DNA of 64,000 nucleotides from Lepas anatifera. Its lineage: Eukaryota > Arthropoda > Thecostraca > Lepadidae. Positions 22,452 to 32,180 of this stretch are shown in pieces. The stretch lies in NCBI GenBank assembly GCA_034440635.1, contig JAOTON010000895.1:248001-312000 (forward strand), written 5' to 3'. Numbering within the stretch: the first letter of the stretch is position 1; every line of letters starts with the position of its first letter. The notes beneath the pieces were generated by a model. The model did not search any database and was not told where the DNA came from. It saw only the letters and a list, made by a program, of their open reading frames with translations. The translations under genes were made by a program, and so were the position numbers.

Positions 22452-23473
22452 TAAGGGCGACATTTGAACCTTGCCAGAACTCAGAGGGTTGATATCTAGG
22501 GGAGATTAACGCTGAAATTGGGGATAGCGGCAGCTGAAGATAAACACTTATAAAGACACGAGTACAGCAGCTCGGAAGGAAGGGGATAACGAATAATCTA
22601 CGATCTCAGCACTTCAGGTAGTTTAAATTCATTGTCCCGGCTTGTTGCTGGCTAGAGCCCGAAGGGGGCGGCTCACTGAAAAGTGGCCGGACTAGTCCAG
22701 GCGGTCCGGAGGCCTGCCGGTCCAACCGGAGCTGTACTGTCGGTAGCCTGCCGATGCTCGAATGAAAGAGTTGTCCGAAAAGTTTAATTTTCATTTATGG
22801 AGGATAATTTTAGAATGAGCTTTGCTGAGCGCAAAAATTGTAGCGTACAATTTAAATGTAAAACTAGTAATTGCTTTAGCAAGTTTTCATCCCGAAAATT
22901 GGGTTTTATCCCCTAAAAATAAAAATCCCGGAGACAATTGACATCACCACATTGGAAGCAGTGGAGATAAACTGTCAGAATACCGTCTCCTTCCAAAGCT
23001 TCTTGTCGCCTCATACTAATTGCGACAACACTTGAAAAGCCACCTTACAGGTGTGAAAAGTGATTGAAACATATGATTGATAGAAGCCGCATCTCACTTC
23101 GTTCGTCATCGGCTTCTGATGAGAGTCGGCCAAAGCCAAACAGGCTGGTAAATTGTCACAGGAAGTAAAAAGGCCACAGAAAGTCACCAAAGCTCTCCAA
23201 GCTTGAGTTCATCATAAAGGTGTCAAACTGACTTTGTTGCAAAAAATACCGAGGGCTTGCTTTGCGTTGGGTGGCGATTGTTGCAATGTAAACCATGAGT
23301 CAGCCTATACGGGCATTTTCAAAGCACTTAGGCACTGAGTATGAATAGTGCTATTAACCTTACCTGGAGCTGAGTTAACAGTGGCAGTGTTCGAGCTGCG
23401 TAGGCCTAAGTAATAGCACACATTTCAGGCACAAAGCCCAGCGCTGAATGAGCGAGTGGGTGAGCGTTACCTT
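22452..23473. other. No recognised feature
   Basis: AT-rich with a GC-rich patch at 22640-22760. Only short open frames without recognisable content are present. Confidence 0.5.
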
Positions 23474-23850
23474 ATTTATTTATTTCGACAGCCTACAAGG
23501 CATTTCCAGGTTTCTCCACTCCGTGAGGGCTATTCCGAAACCATCGTCACAATAAAAACAGTCACATGATAAGCATAACACTTAAGTATAACCATTAAGT
23601 ATGTAAGTATAATTTCACCAACTGTCTTGCGCGGCTAACTCCTTGCTTCGCCTCTCTTTAAATTCAATATTAGAGTCTAGTGTGGCAGGCATGAATTCAG
23701 ACCGCCAGGTGCTAGAGAATGGGGCCTGAGACGCTTGAATGGGGAAGGCCAAATTTGTTGAAGCGACGTCAAGGCATGCCATCCAAGCACTCTTTGAAAA
23801 TAGTGTGTACCTGCGCCCACAACAAGCTGGCAGCGTAGCACAAATTTCAG
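23474..23850 (-). mobile_element. Possible LINE 3' end on the minus strand
   Basis: On the minus strand an open frame of about 80 codons without an ATG (about 23850 down to 23617) ends in F-K-E-R-R-S-K-E-L-A-A-Q-D-S-W and a stop. It is followed about 125 bases later by an AAATAAATAAATA tail (23474-23486). A basic F-K-x-R-x-K-E-L ending and an AAAT-repeat tail are typical of some Jockey/CR1-like elements, but the upstream catalytic part is absent. It could also be a chance frame. Confidence 0.3.
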
Positions 23851-25147
23851 GTAAGAAAATTAAGGAAGAGCGAACCGATGAATGATCTTGCTTTTGCCTA
23901 GAAAAAAAGTTGTTGACTAGTACATAAACAGCGCATTAAGGACTTTCCCGAGAAGCCAGAAGTGGCTAGTATGCGATGCCATGTCTCTTTCAGCCACTTT
24001 CACAGCGGTTCCCCTTGACGAAGTCATGCCATGCACAGTAGGTATATCTTACCCTAGCTCATCTAAAGTTCTTTTCAAACTCTCAACTACCAACTCTGAC
24101 TCAACAAAGTTACGCTGACGCAGTCGTTAAACTGCCACGACTCCTGGCTAGGTGCCTACTGGGCGTTCATCGGGGCTAAGAGATGACCACATTGTTTTTA
24201 ACACATCGAAACTGAACTGGAGAATCATCACCGCCTTCCTCTTCCCCGTCTCCAGGAGTCTGTAGCGACGTGACCATAGCTGCCATTGGGGCACGGGTCA
24301 AAGAGCACAGGGAAAATTGCTACCCCACCGCTGGTTTACGCGAAATACGATCTCTATGCAGAATAATTTGACTCGATCTTCCTTGAAGGCTCCTCGAATT
24401 TTTGTTCAGCATCCAAATGCCGAATGATAGATGAGTTCCCAGATGGATTTGCAGATCTGTAATCCGGCAGATACGAAGCGGCTGATGGCTGGTGGAATCC
24501 TTGAACAGTGATTTATGGCCAGCAAATGGGCAGAGCTGCCGAGTCGCGACACCAGCATCGCAAAAACACGTTTGATGTTGGTATTCGGTCGAATATCTCG
24601 GGGGATTTCGGAGTGTGACCAATCCCATCAAGTTGGGCAACACCGACAGCGTGTTATTCACAAATATCGAAGGCCTCCACGATCTAGACAGTGCTAACTT
24701 CCATGCCGTTTATAACGTAGGAGTTTGCATGATTCCTAAGAAGAGTTTTGAAAGATGTTGCCTTCAGAGATCACGATTGTGCAGCTAGCATAGGCGAGTC
24801 CAGGATTTCTGATCCGGGAGGGAGGACTGGCAGGTGGTGTCATTCGGACAAGAGGGGCGACATCTGCTGGTGGTGGGGGGGGGGTACTGGTACTGGAGCG
24901 TAGAACGGAGCAGGTACCTGTATTTAGGTCTATTGGGATGCCCGGGAAACCCCAATGAAGGGTCCAGCTACATATTGTTGATACATCCTTTTCTCGTTTC
25001 CAGGACTTTAAAATCGTTTTATTTGATGAGAAAGGCTTTTGTGAGGCCTAGATGATATACAATATTATGCTATCTCTTTGTATTTGGTGTTTGTTTACAT
25101 AGATTCAAAGTCGGGCATCTCCAACGCCCGTGGAACGGAGACATGCT
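23851..25147. other. No recognised feature
   Basis: Short open frames on both strands (24320-24661 minus; 24834-25055 plus) carry no recognisable domain. A G-tract lies at about 24870-24885. Confidence 0.45.
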
Positions 25148-26270
25148 TGGCGATACTTCAGGTGGTGTCGGAGTGCAGTGCCGGGTGATACTTCAGGTGG
25201 TGTCGGAGTGCAGTGCCGGGCGATATTTCAGGTAGTGTTGGAGTGCAGTGCTGGGCGATACTTCAGGTGGTGTCGGAGTGCAGTGCTGGGCGATATTTCA
25301 GGTGGTGTCGGAGTGCAGTGCCGGGTGATATTTCAGGTGGTGTCGAAGTGCAGTGCCGAGCGACATTTCAGGTGGTGTCGGAGTGCAGTGCCGGGCGATA
25401 TTTCAGGTAGTGTCGAAGTGCAGAGCCGGGCGATATTTCAGGTAGTGTTGGAGTGCAGTGCTGGGCGATACTTCAGGTGGTGTCGGAGTGCAGTGCTGGG
25501 CGATATTTCAGGTGGTGTCGGAGTGCAGTGCCGGGCGATATTTCAGGTGGTGTCGGAGTGCAGTGCTGGGCGATACTTCAGGTGGTGTCGGAGTGCAGTG
25601 CTGGGCGATATTTCAGGTGGTGTCGGAGTGCAGTGCCGGGCGATATTTCAGGTGGTGTCGGAGTGCAGTGCCGGGCGATACTTCAGGTGGTGTCGGAGTG
25701 CAGTGCCGGGCGATACTTCAGGTGGTGTCGGAGTGCAGTGCCGGGCGATACTTCAGGTGGTGTCGGAGTGCAGTGCTGGGCGATATTTCAGGTGGTGTCG
25801 GCGTGCAGTGCCGGGCGATACTTCAGGTGGTGTCGGAGTGCAGTGCCGGGCGATACTTCAGGTGGTGTCGGAGTGCAGTGCTGGGCGATATTTCAGGTGG
25901 TGTCGGAGTGCAGTGCCGGGCGATATTTCAGGTGGTGTCGGAGTGCAGTGCCGGGCGATACTTCAGGTGGTGTCGGAGTGCAGTGCCGGGCGATACTTCA
26001 GGTGGTGTCGGAGTGCAGTGCCGGGCGATACTTCAGGTGGTGTCGGAGTGCAGTGCTGGGCGATATTTCAGGTGGTGTCGGCGTGCAGTGCCGGGCGATA
26101 TTTCAGGTGGTGTCGGCGTGCAGTGCCGGGCGATATTTCAGGTGGTGTCGGGGTGCAGTGCCGGGCGATACTTCAGGTGGTGTCGGAGTGCAGTGCCGGG
26201 CGATACTTCAGGTGGTGTCGGAGTGCAGTGCCGGGCGATACTTCAGATGGTGTCGGGGTGCAGTGCCGGG
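25148..26270. repeat. 35-bp minisatellite, about 32 copies
   Basis: The unit is 35 bases, containing CTTCAGGTGGTGTCGGAGTG followed by CAGTGCCGGGCGATA, and runs without interruption for 1123 bp. Units differ at few positions: ATA-CTT/ATA-TTT, CCGGG/CTGGG, GGAGTG/GCGTG/GGGGTG. The unit length is not a multiple of three and has no stop codon in any forward frame, so all three forward frames stay open for hundreds of codons. These frames repeat the same degenerate peptide set and are almost certainly not genes. The first and last units are the most diverged, the usual minisatellite edge effect. Confidence 0.97.
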
Positions 26271-27380
26271 GAAACACTGACGCTACCAGTGGGCACTGGC
26301 CCCTTTGGCCCTAGACCTGCATATGACCTCTCATGACCCTGAACTTTTCCCAATTCCTATTGGTCTATAAAGCCGTGTGGAGCCAAATATTCAGACGGAG
26401 TGAGCTTGCGAGCAATAGTGAGCAAGCGAATGCATGCGAGTCATACATGTGACAACTTCAGATTTGCCGTTGTATGTTTTTATGTATATATGTCTACCTG
26501 CCTATATCAGTGCCCTCCCCTCCCATTTCTCCCGCCCCGCCCTATCTGCCTATTAAGGCCGAGGAGCATCCCTATTTAGCGGGAGATGAAAATTTCCGCA
26601 AACCCGTCCTAAAATGAGGATGCATCTGGGGCTGCACCCAGCTTGTAAGGTTCTATGTTCATTCTCTCTCTCTCTCATTTGCTGCCTCCATGCATTCGAC
26701 CCGCTGCTGGAGAAAACGCACATTCTGACACCAAGAAGGTGGAAGGTAGAGAAGAAAGGTAGCTTCTAACTTAGTTGAAGTGGGGATTTTTCTATGAAAA
26801 ATAAGATATCAAGCATCCTGTTTTAGTCAATTCTGGCCATACCCTTTCCGATGCATGTGGACAGGTCCCGGGACATATAATGTAACTTGGTCTATCAGTG
26901 GCGCAACCAAGGGTTTGGGTCATTGGTCAATGATCACACCGGAATTTGGTTGAATTTTGCACATATAAAAGTATGGTTTCCTCACAGCTAACTTGTGTGG
27001 TCGATGTTTCTCCTCCTTTGTAGCTCACTGGGGGTCAGCGCCACTGGATACAGTAAACTAGAAAACCGAAGAACACAAGTTGCAAGGTCTTTCACGTTTA
27101 GGTATCCGCTGTGAAAGTTTGCCGTCGCTTAGCATGTAGCTACGATTCCTCCGACGTCACCCAAGATAAAATAGTCTAGATGCGTCTATGTGATGGGAAA
27201 GAAGAAATGAGCACGTTGGAAGAAAAATTGACAGAAGTCCTCGCACAACTCGGTCATGCAGTACCACTCAACTCCGATTAAAAAATTCATGCAAGTTTCT
27301 GATACCCCAGGGGCATATAATTTCATCATTTCCTTTGGATCCTGCAGCAAATTTCCCTCTGTGACCCGGTCTACTGAGCA
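26271..27380. other. No recognised gene; isolated TATA-like site
   Basis: CTATAAAG at about 26366 is followed about 30 bases later by a TCAGACGG that resembles an arthropod initiator, but no open frame or splice site downstream supports a gene. A (CT)n tract lies at 26663-26678. Confidence 0.35.
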
Positions 27381-27850
27381 TGGCACCAGCTCTCCAAACA
27401 AACAGTAACACGGCACGGGTCAGGCTCAAACCGGGGTCCCCTAGATCAGAGCTGAGCATCATTGCAGACATGCATTCGAGCTGGTGTGACACCAGCTAGC
27501 CAAACAAACAAAAACATGACACAGCTCCGCTATCGGGCCGCATATCCAGGACAAACATACACCAGTTCGACAAACAAACAGTAACATGAAATGGGTCAGC
27601 TATTGTGTCATATTTGCAGATAACTGCGGGTGGCACCAGGCTGCCAAATAAACAGTAAAACATGAGCCAGATTCAAAACGAATCTTGCTACGTGAAAGGT
27701 CAGCATGATTGTGCGTCGCAATCTCGCCCACTCTCTTATCGAGCCGCGCATTGAGACGTCTGGCCGTGACACCAGCTCGCTAATCAACAGTAACACGACA
27801 CGGGTCAGATTTCAACTTGGCTCTCCAACGTGAAAGACAAGCATCATTGT
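27381..27850. repeat. Degenerate tandem or clustered repeats with a CCAG...AAACAAACAGTAACA core
   Basis: A core of CACCAGCT followed by a variable GCC and AAACAAACAGTAACA recurs near 27386, 27492, 27560, 27637 and 27772 with irregular spacing (about 65-135 bases). Associated ACACGGGTCAG and AGCATCATTGTGCG words also recur. It looks like an old tandem array with indels. Confidence 0.7.
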
Positions 27851-28299
27851 GCGCGTGATATTAAAAATCTGAAGAACTGTATGAGTCATAAACTACTCTA
27901 GGTCATGGCTCCCTGTCTACTCCATCCAAACTTTAGCTCTGGCCTATTTTAACAACTAAATGGACAACTATTTCTATATGAAATAAAGTAGTATTATAAT
28001 GGGAGGCCTAGGAAAAAACTGGGCCCAGCATTGGAAGTTAAAACAAGGGGTGTAGGAAACGTTTAATATATGGAGGGCCAGCCTTAGAGAGGGCCACCTC
28101 AAGGGAGGCCAGCCCAAAGGGGCCCATAATTAGGAGCAGTTTTAAGACCGCTCATTTGGTGTCAGTAAGGCACGCATACACATCGGTCTACACTAGGCAT
28201 TTTCATACACGGCTTCCTTTCATTGAATAGCTCCATGGTGTTTTTCCACTTCGTAGTAGAAGCCAGCTGGTCTCGTCACGTCTGTCAATGTCCAAGGGA

Positions 28300-28680
28300 C
28301 GATTGCTGCTCGGCGTTTGGTGCGAGGTGCGTGTCGAAGTCCACCAACTCCGAGCCGGCCACTGGTCCGGCTCGACAGCCTACCTCCACCGGATAGGGGC
28401 AACCCCTCCCGGCAGTGCGCCCAGTGCGGCGATGCTCGCTGCCGGGCCAGCTGGTGCCGACTCTGCCGGGAGGAGCCGGATACCCCGGCTCACATCCTGG
28501 GGAGGTGTCCGGCCCTGATGGCAACGCGCCATCGCCTCACCGGAACCATCTACCCGAGTCTGGAGGAGATGCGTGGCGACGACTACGTGGCGGCCGTGGT
28601 GAGGGCTGCCAGGTCCCTCCAGAGCCGGACGGCTACACCTCCGTAAGGAGGCTGGAGGGAATCTACTACTACTACTACTA
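28300..28680 (+). mobile_element. LINE 3' fragment (zinc-knuckle C-terminus) with trinucleotide tail
   Basis: The coding remnant starts with Q-L-R-A-G-H and Y-L-H-R-I-G, shifts frame near 28390, and continues with C-A-Q-C-G-D, then C-R-L-C-R-E-E-P-D-T-P-A-H-I-L and R-C-P-A-L, ending with an A-A-R-S-L-Q-S-R stretch. This cysteine/histidine pattern is the C-terminal domain of several arthropod non-LTR retrotransposons (R1/Jockey/RTE-like polyproteins). The copy ends in (CTA)n at 28663-28680, a typical simple 3' tail. It is heavily 5' truncated and frameshifted, so it is dead. Confidence 0.75.
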
Positions 28681-29400
28681 GGTGCGTGTCTGAATTCGTG
28701 CTCTGTGTTGGTAGCAGTCTGGGCTATAGTTTGATTGGGTCCAGTGTTCGCAGCCCATCTGGAAGCACTCGGGTAGCAGGTACCTTGGTCTTTTCCACGA
28801 AGCGTCCCTCGTCTGGGTTGCGGAGGGCGTACTAAGGGACTGGAACTTCCCCAGACAAGCAACCGGCACGGTTTGGGTTTTTTGTTTTGTATTACAGCTG
28901 CTGATGTTTTATTTATTTCGGGGAGGAGGCCACCACAGAAAAGTTAAGAGGGGGGGGCAGTGGTCCCCTGCCACCCAGCAGTTTTTACACCTATGGCGAC
29001 ATGGATTAATTTTTTATTTCCATGAGTCACAGTTCCCAGCAAACAATTTGGTCCGGGGCCGGATCAAATAAAGCCGGCTACGCTGGCTATGTCTATAACG
29101 CTGGCTATGTCTGACGAAACTGGTCCGGCAGAAGTCCGGGCGAGGGCCGCTTTTGTCCGGGGGTAAATAACTCTCTGGCCCATGTCCACACCTACCCCAG
29201 ACTTCAGCCCACCCAGGTTTGACGTCTTACAACTCGCTCTCTATCGCGCTGTGTCGGAGTATGCATTCCAATAGAGATGACGGCAAGTGCTGTGTGTGCA
29301 ACTTACACAACGTCAAGGATGCCAGGATGCAGCTAGTAAAACTGTGACGAGTTTCATTGTATTTTCCTTTTAGCAGGTATAGCTTGTACGCAACCTGGTA
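28681..29400. other. No recognised gene; short repeats
   Basis: A TTTTATTTATTTCGGGG tract near 28910 resembles a minus-strand LINE tail. ACGCTGGCTATGTCT is tandemly repeated at about 29080-29112. Nothing coding is recognised. Bases 29250-29406 may be the body of a minus-strand SINE headed by the tRNA-like sequence that follows. Confidence 0.4.
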
Positions 29401-29406
29401 AAAAGC

Positions 29407-29514
29407 TGACAGCGATGGGATGAGAACCCACGCTCCCTGCAATGACTCTCACCTTGTCTGGCGCCTTAGACCACTGATGATGATGATGACGATAGACCAC
29501 TCGGCAAAGCTACC
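29407..29514 (-). pseudogene. tRNA-Leu-like pseudogene or SINE head with an expanded D-arm
   Basis: On the minus strand the sequence begins GGTAGCT, then GCCGAGTGGTCTA (D-arm/A box) and AAGGCGCCAGAC, and ends with GCGTGGGTTCTCATCC and an acceptor-like CGCTGTC. This is the layout of a long-variable-arm leucine tRNA. The D-arm segment GTGGTCTA is duplicated around a (CAT)n insertion, and the B box reads GGTTCTCATCC instead of GGTTCGAATCC. The anticodon stem does not pair well. The acceptor arms pair at most positions with wobbles. It is therefore not a functional tRNA. Confidence 0.6.
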
Positions 29515-29941
29515 GCAATTATGCTATTACCAAGTGGAGTTCCGTGAGATTTGCGTCAAGACAATGATTCCGAGAATGATACAATCGTTTCCATGAACGA
29601 AATCGTGTAAGATTGCCACGTTGTATACGTATCAGAAATGTAACCTGAACTTTTATCACAAAATTCTATAAATGGTATAAATAAATCGGACCATCCCGTA
29701 ACTTAGACTGTAAAAGCGAAAGCAGACCTAATACACGTGGACCAGTATAGTACAGTGGGAAAGCGTCTACCTACCGGTCAATTTCGCACTTCCAATCACC
29801 ACTGCACCGTGGGAACTTTTCCACTTTTAGCCTGAATTTGTTCCTAACGACAGCATCCACGAGTGAAATCTATTAATTTGGCTGGGAATCAGTTGACTAG
29901 TGATAAAATGACAACATTTCACACTGTATTCAAATTTGGAC

Positions 29942-29985
29942 TTAACACGCACAGAGGAGGGGTCCTAAAGTGCCCCCAAAAATCA
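29942..29985. repeat. Solo terminus of the TTAACACG repeat family
   Basis: TTAACACGCACAGAGGAGG, followed by GGTCCTAAAGTGCCCC, matches the reverse complement of the right end of the 30102-31031 element (its subterminal sequence reads CTTAAAGCGCCCC). It may be the end of a second copy interrupted or deleted before 30102. Confidence 0.65.
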
Positions 29986-30101
29986 ATTTCCAAATTAGCC
30001 CTGATTATTAAAACGGGTCTCAATTAATGCAGCAATAACTTGTTATAATACATCACTATCGCTTCTCATTTCATAGTCTAACACTGAAATATATGTTCCA
30101 A

Positions 30102-31031
30102 TTAACACGCGCAGTGGAGAGGGGTCTGGTGTCAACGCACAGTTGAGGGGGTCCTAAACCAAATCCTCTGGGGTCTCGGAAACCAAGAGGGTTAGAGAAA
30201 CGCCCGTTGGGGTGTGCGTGACGGCAATAGTGATCAACATTATGACCACGTTTTATTGACCTTTGAATATCTTCAAGCTCAAACGAGGTCCATAAGATCA
30301 AATATGGGGCCTACTAGGGGACCTATTGGGAAATGCTGTGATTATGTGGAAAATAGCCGGCATACACCAAAAGCGGATTAAAGTCGGATAGGAAAGGTAA
30401 CACTCAATGTTTTCTGGAAGTCTGAGGCCAAGGTCATACAAGGTCAATGACCCATGACGTAACAATATGCCATGCCATATTCACAATAATGTACAATTTA
30501 AGCGGCACTATAGCAGCCTTTTGGTGCGAATAGATTATTTGACCTTGAAAAAGACCTCTGACCTTGAACCGTGACCTTGACCTTGACTATTGCCTATTGA
30601 AAGACTATTGAAAGACCTCTGACCTTGTCTTAACTATGACATCATAGCATAACCTTCATACTGAATAATGCCATCTGACCGGAATACTGGGGTCAATGAA
30701 CTTAACCTGTGACATTTGACCTTGACCTTCATGTGGGTTGACCTTGACGTATAACCTGACCATATCACGTTATGACGTCACCACTTGGTCTGCAATGCAG
30801 GTGAACTGGTGCGACTGCGCGATTGCCACGGTTTCAAAATGTAGGTCTGACTTCGAAAGCCTATAAGTCGAAAAATTACCATCCGATTTTCAAAATTCCT
30901 TCACCAATGGACGCGTTCATAAACTCACTCAAATGCAGCCGAGTAACATTTTTCGGTAGGGAACGGTTCTCTGGACAGCTGCGAAATATATGTGAGGGGC
31001 GCTTTAAGATCCCCTCCACTGCACGTGTTAA
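30102..31031. mobile_element. TTAA-bounded non-autonomous element with TIRs, dense in AGGTCA half-sites
   Basis: The left end TTAACACGCGCAGTGGAG and the reverse complement of the right end TTAACACGTGCAGTGGAG match at 17 of 18 bases. TTAA at both edges fits a piggyBac-like target site. The 930-bp interior has no transposase. Between 30240 and 30740 it carries about 11 AGGTCA/TGACCT words, about six of them in the extended form TGACCTTGA. Related copies are at 12360-13030 (same strand) and 21751-22451 (opposite strand). Confidence 0.8.
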
Positions 31032-32049
31032 CATTTTATGATTATATTATTTATTTTTGCTGGAAGAACTGCTAACGCCATCTCTGGCTGGTAAAAGCCG
31101 ACAGAGTATTACAAAAGTTCTGACGTGGTGCCGCACGTAAGCGTATTCAAGAGATTCGATCGGGAGAACCTGGTCGGAGGCGGCATCCGGAACACGAGGT
31201 TGCCAATTTTCTGCGTGTAAAACCATCATATGGAAACCAAAAACTATCAAGCGTGCTCCAAATTCTGTCCTAAGTGTCAATACACCCCCCCTCCCCTCCC
31301 TCCATAGTCGCATCTTGGGGGAAAGGGATGAGAAGTGACATTTTAAGGGGTGGTATCGAACTTTCAAGGGGCGACGAAGTTCAATCGAAGGGGAGTGCCC
31401 CCTTGCCCCCCTAGATCTGCCTATGGTGGCACCACCTACCTACGTCTGTAATTATCGCTAAAAAGTCCATAACTTTACAACCTCAGTGGCCTCTCTGTCA
31501 TTGTGCCTGCATGGGCGCCGCGCCGGCCAGGCGCATTGCGGTAAAAATACAAAGGTTTCTCCAAGAAGCGCAAAAATTCGCAGGAAATTTTTTTGGATTT
31601 ATACCTAGAATTGTCCGCTGTGTCCTAATTTTATACATTTCCGTGCGCCAATTTGCGACATCACTAGTAGTTAAAACCTTACACATTTTTTGGAGGCCCC
31701 AAATTGAAAGTGGTTAGAAACAAGGTCTAATACATTCTTATATAATTTTATTCCTATGACACTTTTTGTTCATCCAACGGTTATTGTAGACATAAAAGGG
31801 GTCAAGCTTTCTGAAAATACATAATTTGGTGGTACACATTCAACCATATCAGACGCCCCACTTGCGTTTGAATCTTGCCATTATTTTCTGGCATTGAAAC
31901 AGGTAACACTAGATGTGCAACTTTCTCCGACTTTAGATAAATTTCTCACCCACTTTTAGGAAAAGTAGACAAAACTTATCTTCACCATCGTAAAATTTGG
32001 AAAATTTTCAACCAATTTTTATAATGTCTGTCTTACGTATATACACCAA
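31032..32049. other. No recognised gene; one hAT-like terminus near 31415
   Basis: CCCTAGATCTGCCTATGG at about 31411 is similar to the right terminus at 604-620 and to hAT-type ends, but a matching left end was not found. Remaining open frames (31047-31367 minus) are unassigned. Confidence 0.4.
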
Positions 32050-32180
32050 CAGCGCGTTATAACACTGGGTGCACGACCGCAGACATTTTTAGTATCTAGC
32101 AATCTGGTTGCTTAACCACAGGTATGTTAAATATCTGTTAAACATCTGTCATACAATGAAATGTTTTGGGCCCTTTTATG
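32050..32180 (+). repeat. Dispersed repeat, copy 2 (partner at 15446-15581)
   Basis: Same order of blocks as copy 1: GCGTTATAAC, GGGTGCACGACCGCAGAC, an AGTATCTAGCAATC segment, and ATGTTTTGGGCCCTTTT. Similarity fades on both sides at about the same places, which suggests a defined element. Confidence 0.75.

Noticed and set aside
25130..26336. Three long overlapping forward open frames as genes
   Set aside because: They are produced by the stop-free 35-bp minisatellite. All three frames encode the same repeating words and none has a signal or domain.
29407..29514. Functional leucine tRNA gene
   Set aside because: The D-arm carries an insertion, the B box is changed and the anticodon stem does not pair.
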